Part shown: positions 4,328 to 9,109 of the stretch, piece by piece
Layout: each line of letters begins with the position of its first letter
Position numbering within the stretch: the first letter of the stretch is position 1
Source: Desulfonatronaceae bacterium UBA663
Lineage (GTDB): Bacteria; Desulfobacterota; Desulfovibrionia; Desulfovibrionales; Desulfonatronaceae
NCBI GenBank assembly: GCA_002299865.1
Contig: DBNV01000009.1
Span: 22,092 to 31,200, forward strand
DNA length: 9,109 bases
Direction: 5' to 3'
Notes under the pieces: model-generated
Databases searched by the model: none
The model's input: the letters and a program-made list of their open reading frames with translations, nothing else
Told to the model about the DNA's origin: nothing
Program-made: the position numbers and the translations under genes

Positions 4328-5737
4328 CTAGATCCTGGCCACCCCGGAGTCCCTGGCCGCCTGCTCCACCCGCTCGGCCACGGCCTGAGCCACGCCGGGG
4401 AAGAAGACGCTGGGAATGATCACGCCCCGGGCCAGTTGCTCGTCGTCCACGCAGTCAGCGATGGCCTGGGCTGCGGCGATCTTCATGGCCTCGTTGATGT
4501 CCGAGGCCCGGCAGTCCAGAGCACCCCGGAAAATACCTGGAAAACAGAGTACGTTATTGATCTGGTTGGGGTAGTCGGAGCGGCCCGTGGCGATGAGGCA
4601 GTCCAGATCGGCGACTTCCTCGGGCAGGATTTCCGGGATGGGGTTGGCCATGGCGAAGATGATCGGCTTGGGGGCCATCCTCAGAACGTCTTCACGTTTG
4701 AGAGCGCCGGGGCCGGAGACGCCCAGGAATACGTCCGCGCCCTTGATCACGTCGGCCAGGGTTCCCTGCTCGTTGTTCGGATTGAAGATCTTGGCGCACT
4801 CCTCCTTGACCTGGTTCATGCCCTGGGTGCGGCCCCGGTAGATGGCGCCGGATCGATCGCAGGGAATGATGGTGCGCACGCCAGCGTTGGCGAACATTTT
4901 GGCGCAGGCCACGCCGGCCGCGCCGAAGCCGTTGACCACCACGCGCAGATCTTCGATTTTCTTCCCGGTCAATTTCAAGGCGTTGAGCAGGGCGGCCAGG
5001 GCCACGACTGCGGTACCGTGCTGGTCGTCGTGGAACACGGGGATGTCTAGGCGCTTCTTGAGTTCCTCTTCCACGACGAAGCAGGCCGGGGCCGCCACGT
5101 CCTCAAGATTCACGCCGCCGAAGGTGGGAGCCACTTTCTCCACGAAGTCGATCAGTTCCTCGGGCGTCTTGGTCTGCACGCACAGGGGAAAGGCGTCCAC
5201 TTCGCCGAAGACCTTGAACAGCACGGCCTTGCCTTCCATGACCGGCATGGCCGCCAGGGGGCCGATGTTGCCCAGGCCGAGCACGGCCGTGCCGTCGGAG
5301 ATTACGGCCACGCAGTTCTTGCGGATGGTCAGGTCAAAGGCCCGTTGCGGATCCTTGTGGATGACCCGGCAGACGCGGGCTACGCCCGGGGTGTAGGCCA
5401 TGGCCAGTTCATCGGCGTTGCCCACCGAGGACGTGGGCGTAACTTCCAGTTTGCCGCCCTCGTGAATGGCCATGGTCGTGTCAAAGGCGCTGGACTCGAG
5501 AATGCCCGGCAGGGCCTGGATCGCCGCGATCACTTTTTCGCCGTGCTCCACGGACGTGGCGTAAAACTCCAGGGTGAGGTCCTCGGTGGTCATGTCCTCG
5601 CCTTCGCGGACGAACTGCACCACCCGCGCGCCGGCCTTGCCCAGGGCTTCCAGTAAACTGACCCGATTTTCCTGGCTTTTTCCCAGGGTCAGAAAAACAG
5701 TGAAGCTGTAACTTGCGGAAAAATGCGTACTCATCAT
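4328..5737 (-). CDS. NAD(P)-dependent malic enzyme with N-terminal ACT domain
   Basis: Malic enzyme oxidatively decarboxylates L-malate to pyruvate and CO2 with reduction of NAD(P). The 469-residue protein starts with an ACT-like domain (about residues 8-88: SFTVFLTLGKSQENRVSLLE onward), usually a site for small-ligand regulation. The short bacterial malic enzyme core follows: AYTPGVARVC with catalytic Tyr115, SDGTAVLGLGNIGP (147-160), MEGKAVLFKVFGEVDAFPLC, which contains the catalytic lysine, and the metal-binding EDVAAPACFVVE and IPVFHDDQHGTAVV. The nucleotide-binding fold contains VVNGFGAAGVACAK (268-280), SGPGALKRED, FAMANPIPEI and ATGRSDYPNQINNVLCFPG. Two adjacent ATG codons could start it. 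AAGGA lies five bases before the first and eight before the second, so either is possible. It begins 10 bases after the dehydrogenase stop and precedes ruvX. Cofactor preference and the ACT ligand cannot be told from the sequence. Confidence 0.95.
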   Translation of the reverse strand: MMSTHFSASYSFTVFLTLGKSQENRVSLLEALGKAGARVVQFVREGEDMTTEDLTLEFYATSVEHGEKVIAAIQALPGILESSAFDTTMAIHEGGKLEVTPTSSVGNADELAMAYTPGVARVCRVIHKDPQRAFDLTIRKNCVAVISDGTAVLGLGNIGPLAAMPVMEGKAVLFKVFGEVDAFPLCVQTKTPEELIDFVEKVAPTFGGVNLEDVAAPACFVVEEELKKRLDIPVFHDDQHGTAVVALAALLNALKLTGKKIEDLRVVVNGFGAAGVACAKMFANAGVRTIIPCDRSGAIYRGRTQGMNQVKEECAKIFNPNNEQGTLADVIKGADVFLGVSGPGALKREDVLRMAPKPIIFAMANPIPEILPEEVADLDCLIATGRSDYPNQINNVLCFPGIFRGALDCRASDINEAMKIAAAQAIADCVDDEQLARGVIIPSVFFPGVAQAVAERVEQAARDSGVARI

Positions 5738-5740
5738 ACA

Positions 5741-5768
5741 GTTCCTTCTAGGCGGTTCCTTCTAGGGA
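5741..5768. repeat. 14-bp tandem duplication at the dehydrogenase/malic enzyme junction
   Basis: GTTCCTTCTAGGCG (5741-5754) is repeated at once as GTTCCTTCTAGGGA (5755-5768), with 12 of 14 bases identical. On the coding strand both copies read CTAGAAGGAAC. The first copy transcribed encodes the residues LEGT near the dehydrogenase C-terminus. The second, in a shifted frame, supplies the TAG stop (5748-5750) and the AAGGA ribosome binding site of the malic enzyme gene. Confidence 0.8.
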
Positions 5769-8700
5769 ATGTTGGGGATGTTTACATTGCAGAATCCGGT
5801 CTCGAACCTTGCGTTTCCAGTCCTTGCCCACCGCCAGTTCGACCAGGTGCTCCACGGCGTGCAGTATTTCCCGACGTTCTCCCAGTTCCTTCAAACACCG
5901 GGTCAGGCCGATGCGGCAGGAGGGGCAGCCCACCAGAATCGGCCCGAAGGACGTTTCATGGGCGATGTCCTCGCGGAGCTGGTCGATTTTGCGACGGCGC
6001 AGCTTGTTGTAAATAGCCGGGGATGTCATGGCGCCCAGACCGCTTTCTCCGCAGCAGTGCGGACTGATGCGCACCGGGGCGTTCAGATGTAGGCCCAATG
6101 CCTTGGCGTAGACCTGTCCGGCCTTGGTCCCGTCCACGCCGGACCATTCGCTGTGACAAGAGGCATGGTAAAGAATTTCGCCGTGGGCCGAAACCCGTGG
6201 GGGCGAGAGGTGCTTGGTGCGCTGTAGCGCAAATTGCAGCGCGTCCTGCTGGATCAGAGTCCCGTTTACGGCGGGGAGATTATAGTCGCGCAGTCCCTCG
6301 CGGCACGACCCGCAGGCCGTGATCAGACGCGAGACGGCGAATCCCTGTCTGCGGGCTTTGTTCAGAAGGCTTTGCAGGGCCGCGATGTTTCGTTCCCGGT
6401 TGGCCGAAAACGCCTTTTCGCAGCCGCCGGCCAGCAGGGGATAGCCGCAGCACAGATGGCTCTCCGGAACGATCACCTGGCAGTCGGCCTCCAGCAGCAG
6501 CCAGATGGTGGCCAGCCCGATGGTCCGAAAAAACAGCCCGGTGCCGCAGCCCGGAAAATAGAGCACGGCTTCCTTGTCCTGGATCGGTCGGCGGTCTTCG
6601 GATGGCGTGAAAAAAGCGCCCTTGTGCAACTGCAGGGTCTCGGCCAAGTTATGCAGTTCCAGACTCGGCCCTTGTCCCTGCAAAAACGGACTTTGGGCGC
6701 GTCGCCGCCAGACCGAGGGAATCAAGCCCACAGCCTTGTTTTGAAGATTCTGGGCCACGGCCAGGAATTTCGCCGCCCTTGGCAGACGACCGGCCGGGGC
6801 TTCGGCCAGGTAGTTCAAAAGCCGGGTCTTGAAGGGGTGTCCGTCTGCGCCCTTGCCCTGCAAATACCCCCGCAGTTCCAGAATCACGCCGGGCGTGTTG
6901 ATCTTCACGGGACAAGCGGCCATGCACTTGCCGCAGCTCGTGCAGTGTTCCATCAACCATCCCAGTTCCTTAAGCAGTTCCGGATCAGGCTGTCCGGACT
7001 GGAGTTGGGTGTAGAACACCGCCTCGATGATCGCGCCCAGGCTGAGGTTCTTGTTCCGGGGGTGGAAGAGCAGGCCTTTTTCCGGCAGGTACATAGGGCA
7101 GACCTGCTTGCACTTGCCGCAACGCGAACAGGTCTGGATATTGGTCAGCAGGCGGATCAGCCGGTCCCGTTCGGGCAGCCCGCTGTGGCGCAGGTCCTGG
7201 ATCAGCCGGTTGAAGGAAAAGGTGTAGGGCGACTGGGGCAGTTGGCGGCGGACCAGTTTTCCCGGATTGATGATGTTCTTCGGGTCGACTTTGGCCTTGT
7301 AGTCTTTCAGGGCCTGGATCTTATCCTCCTGCAGGTAGGCGATCTTGGTGATGCCGATGCCGTGCTCCCCGGACACCGCGCCCTTCAGGTCGAGGACCTT
7401 CTTAAAGACCTCGGCCGCAGCCTCCTCTGCCTGACGCAGCATGTTCGGGTCATTGGAGTTGACCGGGATGTTCACGTGACAGTTGCCGTCGCCGGCATGC
7501 ATGTGGTTGGCCACGATGACCCGGGTTCCCCGCATGGTGGTCAGGATTTTCTCCATTTGATCCCGCAGGTCGGGATAGCGGGAGCGCAGGTCCTGAAAGA
7601 AGAATTGGATCTGGACCTCAAACTCCTGGTCCGAAAGATCCTTGGCCGTGATCTCCCCCTTGAGGATGCGGGCCGTGTAATCCACTTCCATCTCGATGAA
7701 TTCGTCCTGCACGTCCACGTCCGGCAGCTCGGAAATTTCCCGCAGGGCCTTGCGATAGGCCTTGGCCAGGTAGCGCAGGTTCAGGTTTTCCAGGAAGTCG
7801 GAGAACTCCGGAATGACCTTCAAGGGGATGACGATGTCCTCGTTGAGTTTGAAACCGCTGGTACGCCTGGTGATGGCGCTCAGCCGGTGCCGGTCCTCCC
7901 AGAAGATTTCAGCCTGGTGGGCGTCCTCGGCCGCGAATACGTCCACGTTTTCATAGGGACCAATAATGTCCACCACCGAGTCCACGGCGCTGTTCAGGGC
8001 CGTCTCGTCGTCGGAATCCATCTGCACCAGGAGCACGGAAATGGGTTCACCCTCGTAGCGGACGGATTTCTTCCGGTACTCAATGGCCTGGACGTATTTG
8101 GAGCCGAATTCCTCCAAGGCGGACATCTTTACCAGGTCGCCCTGGTCCCGGATGGTGTCGCGCAGGGTCACCAAGTCGTTGATCACCAGCATGGCCGAGT
8201 GCATGGAGCGGCCGAAGAATTCCAGACACAGGGTGCGGGAAAAGACCGGCCGGGGATAGATGGCGAAGCAGGCCTCGGTGATGATTCCGTCCACACCCTC
8301 CTTTTGAATGCCGGGCAGGCCGCTCAGGTATTTGTTGGAGACGTCCTTGCCCAGATTGGGGCCGCGGATGTCGCCGCCCTGCAGGGTAATGGTTTCCCGA
8401 ACCTGTCCCTCCTCGTTCAGGATGTCGAACACCGCTGCTTCCTGGGGCAGGATCTTGTGGCGGGGATGGTTCCTGCGGCGAACATCAATGGTCCGTCCGT
8501 CGGGCAGAACCATGACGTAGCTCAGGATGTTGTCCAGGGTTGAGCCGTATTCAAAGGCGGAAGGACCGCCGGCGTTTTCGGAGATGTTGCCGCCCAAGGA
8601 CGAAGCGGCCTTGGAAGCCGGATCCACGGTGAACAGCAGGTTCTGTTTGGCCGCCGCCTGAATGGCGTGCAGAGTGATCACTCCGGCCTGGGCGCACAGG

Positions 8701-9109
8701 ATCAGGGATTTTGCGTCAATGCTTTGAATCCGCTTCATCCGGCTAAGACTTAAAATCACCGTGCGCTTGCCCGTCGGGATGGCCCCGCCGGTCAGGCCAG
8801 AACCGCCACCCCGGGGCACGATGGCAAAGCCCATCTTATTGGCCAGCCTCACGATGCATTGCACCTGCGCGGTGTTTTCCGGGGCAAGCACCAGCATGGG
8901 AAGTTCCAGGCGCAGATCCGTGGCGTCCGTAGAGCATTCCACCAGAGAGTTGGGCCGGTCGCAGATGCATTCAGCGGGCAGGCACGCGGTAAGACGATCG
9001 AGCAGCTCGGCCTTGAATTTCTGGTCCGCGTCATACTCCAGCCAGAATTTTTTCAGGGCCTGCTCCAGTGCCTCGGCATATTCCGGTGCCAGGGACGGAG
9101 CCTGGGCTG
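5748..9109 (-). CDS. Fused FAD-binding and iron-sulfur 2-hydroxyacid dehydrogenase (GlcD-GlcF type), 5' truncated
   Basis: The frame is open to the window edge, so the start is missing; 1119 codons are visible. An internal GTG at 8940-8942 is unlikely to be the start, because the sequence before it (QALKKFWLEYDADQKFKAEL) looks coding. Residue numbers here count from that GTG. A GlcD-like FAD domain carries VPRGGGSGLTGG (43-53) and SLGGNISENAGG (115-126). A C-terminal oxidase domain has HMHAGDGNCH (480-489), SGEHGIG and DPKNIINPGKL. A GlcF-like half follows, with two [4Fe-4S] motifs, CSRCGKCKQVCP (605-616) and CTSCGKCMAACP (667-678). Two CCG domains (LYFPGCG with CCGYP; LYHASCH with HCCGESG) are expected to bind a further cluster. 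Such fusions oxidise D-lactate, glycolate or similar acids and pass electrons to membrane carriers or other redox partners. The malic enzyme neighbour fits a role in pyruvate supply. The exact substrate is not readable from sequence. Confidence 0.93.
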   Translation of the reverse strand, partial: AQAPSLAPEYAEALEQALKKFWLEYDADQKFKAELLDRLTACLPAECICDRPNSLVECSTDATDLRLELPMLVLAPENTAQVQCIVRLANKMGFAIVPRGGGSGLTGGAIPTGKRTVILSLSRMKRIQSIDAKSLILCAQAGVITLHAIQAAAKQNLLFTVDPASKAASSLGGNISENAGGPSAFEYGSTLDNILSYVMVLPDGRTIDVRRRNHPRHKILPQEAAVFDILNEEGQVRETITLQGGDIRGPNLGKDVSNKYLSGLPGIQKEGVDGIITEACFAIYPRPVFSRTLCLEFFGRSMHSAMLVINDLVTLRDTIRDQGDLVKMSALEEFGSKYVQAIEYRKKSVRYEGEPISVLLVQMDSDDETALNSAVDSVVDIIGPYENVDVFAAEDAHQAEIFWEDRHRLSAITRRTSGFKLNEDIVIPLKVIPEFSDFLENLNLRYLAKAYRKALREISELPDVDVQDEFIEMEVDYTARILKGEITAKDLSDQEFEVQIQFFFQDLRSRYPDLRDQMEKILTTMRGTRVIVANHMHAGDGNCHVNIPVNSNDPNMLRQAEEAAAEVFKKVLDLKGAVSGEHGIGITKIAYLQEDKIQALKDYKAKVDPKNIINPGKLVRRQLPQSPYTFSFNRLIQDLRHSGLPERDRLIRLLTNIQTCSRCGKCKQVCPMYLPEKGLLFHPRNKNLSLGAIIEAVFYTQLQSGQPDPELLKELGWLMEHCTSCGKCMAACPVKINTPGVILELRGYLQGKGADGHPFKTRLLNYLAEAPAGRLPRAAKFLAVAQNLQNKAVGLIPSVWRRRAQSPFLQGQGPSLELHNLAETLQLHKGAFFTPSEDRRPIQDKEAVLYFPGCGTGLFFRTIGLATIWLLLEADCQVIVPESHLCCGYPLLAGGCEKAFSANRERNIAALQSLLNKARRQGFAVSRLITACGSCREGLRDYNLPAVNGTLIQQDALQFALQRTKHLSPPRVSAHGEILYHASCHSEWSGVDGTKAGQVYAKALGLHLNAPVRISPHCCGESGLGAMTSPAIYNKLRRRKIDQLREDIAHETSFGPILVGCPSCRIGLTRCLKELGERREILHAVEHLVELAVGKDWKRKVRDRILQCKHPQHSLEGTA

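Noticed and set aside
4310..5656. Several plus-strand frames opposite the malic enzyme gene
   Set aside because: All are complementary shadows of a gene with complete malic enzyme motifs.
6234..8543. Plus-strand open frame of 769 codons
   Set aside because: It lies wholly antisense to the fused dehydrogenase, whose motifs are unmistakable. The composition (rich in V, G, Q and H, with no recognisable domain) is that of a complementary-strand shadow in GC-rich coding DNA.

Overview
The window most likely comes from a Desulfovibrionales-type sulfate reducer (Desulfobacterota). This is inference from gene content and fairly high GC, not from a marker gene. It has the anaerobic thiazole route (ThiS-ThiG-ThiH with radical-SAM ThiH), a fused FAD/iron-sulfur 2-hydroxyacid (lactate/glycolate type) dehydrogenase, and an ACT-domain malic enzyme. 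Every gene I can support lies on the minus strand, so transcription runs from high to low coordinates. I see no mobile-element genes, CRISPR array or prophage, and most of the window is ordinary core metabolism.

Right part (about 9109 down to 3884): a probable operon of three closely spaced genes. It begins with the fused dehydrogenase, whose 5' end is cut by the window edge. The ACT-domain malic enzyme follows after a 10-base gap and ruvX/yqgF after 21 bases. The two enzymes would both feed pyruvate, from a 2-hydroxyacid such as lactate and from malate. RuvX is an unrelated housekeeping passenger. A perfect 30-bp palindrome covers the ruvX stop codon. Behind it is a short hydrophobic open frame, either a small membrane protein or a gene remnant.

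Middle (3702 to 2680): a stable-RNA cassette of tRNA-Ser(GGA) with encoded CCA and, about 14 bases on, the small bacterial SRP RNA, closed by a strong intrinsic terminator. Next is a YhhQ-family queuosine-precursor transporter, split by an apparent one-base insertion and preceded by an overlapping 19-codon ORF.

Left part (2369 to 3): the thiazole operon. It has a promoter with a perfect TTGACA -35 box, a TPP riboswitch starting at the predicted transcription start, and an intrinsic terminator. A visible 10-bp antiterminator pairing links the aptamer to the terminator. Then come thiS, thiG and thiH with 4-base stop/start overlaps (ATGA, then GTGA). TPP should shut off the operon by premature termination. 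The 2370-2679 interval holds no gene I can support firmly.

I did not find a convincing undescribed system. The items most worth a second look are the palindrome at the ruvX stop, the hydrophobic frame behind it, the short ORF overlapping the transporter start, the transporter frameshift, and the 14-bp tandem duplication that supplies both a stop codon and a ribosome binding site.
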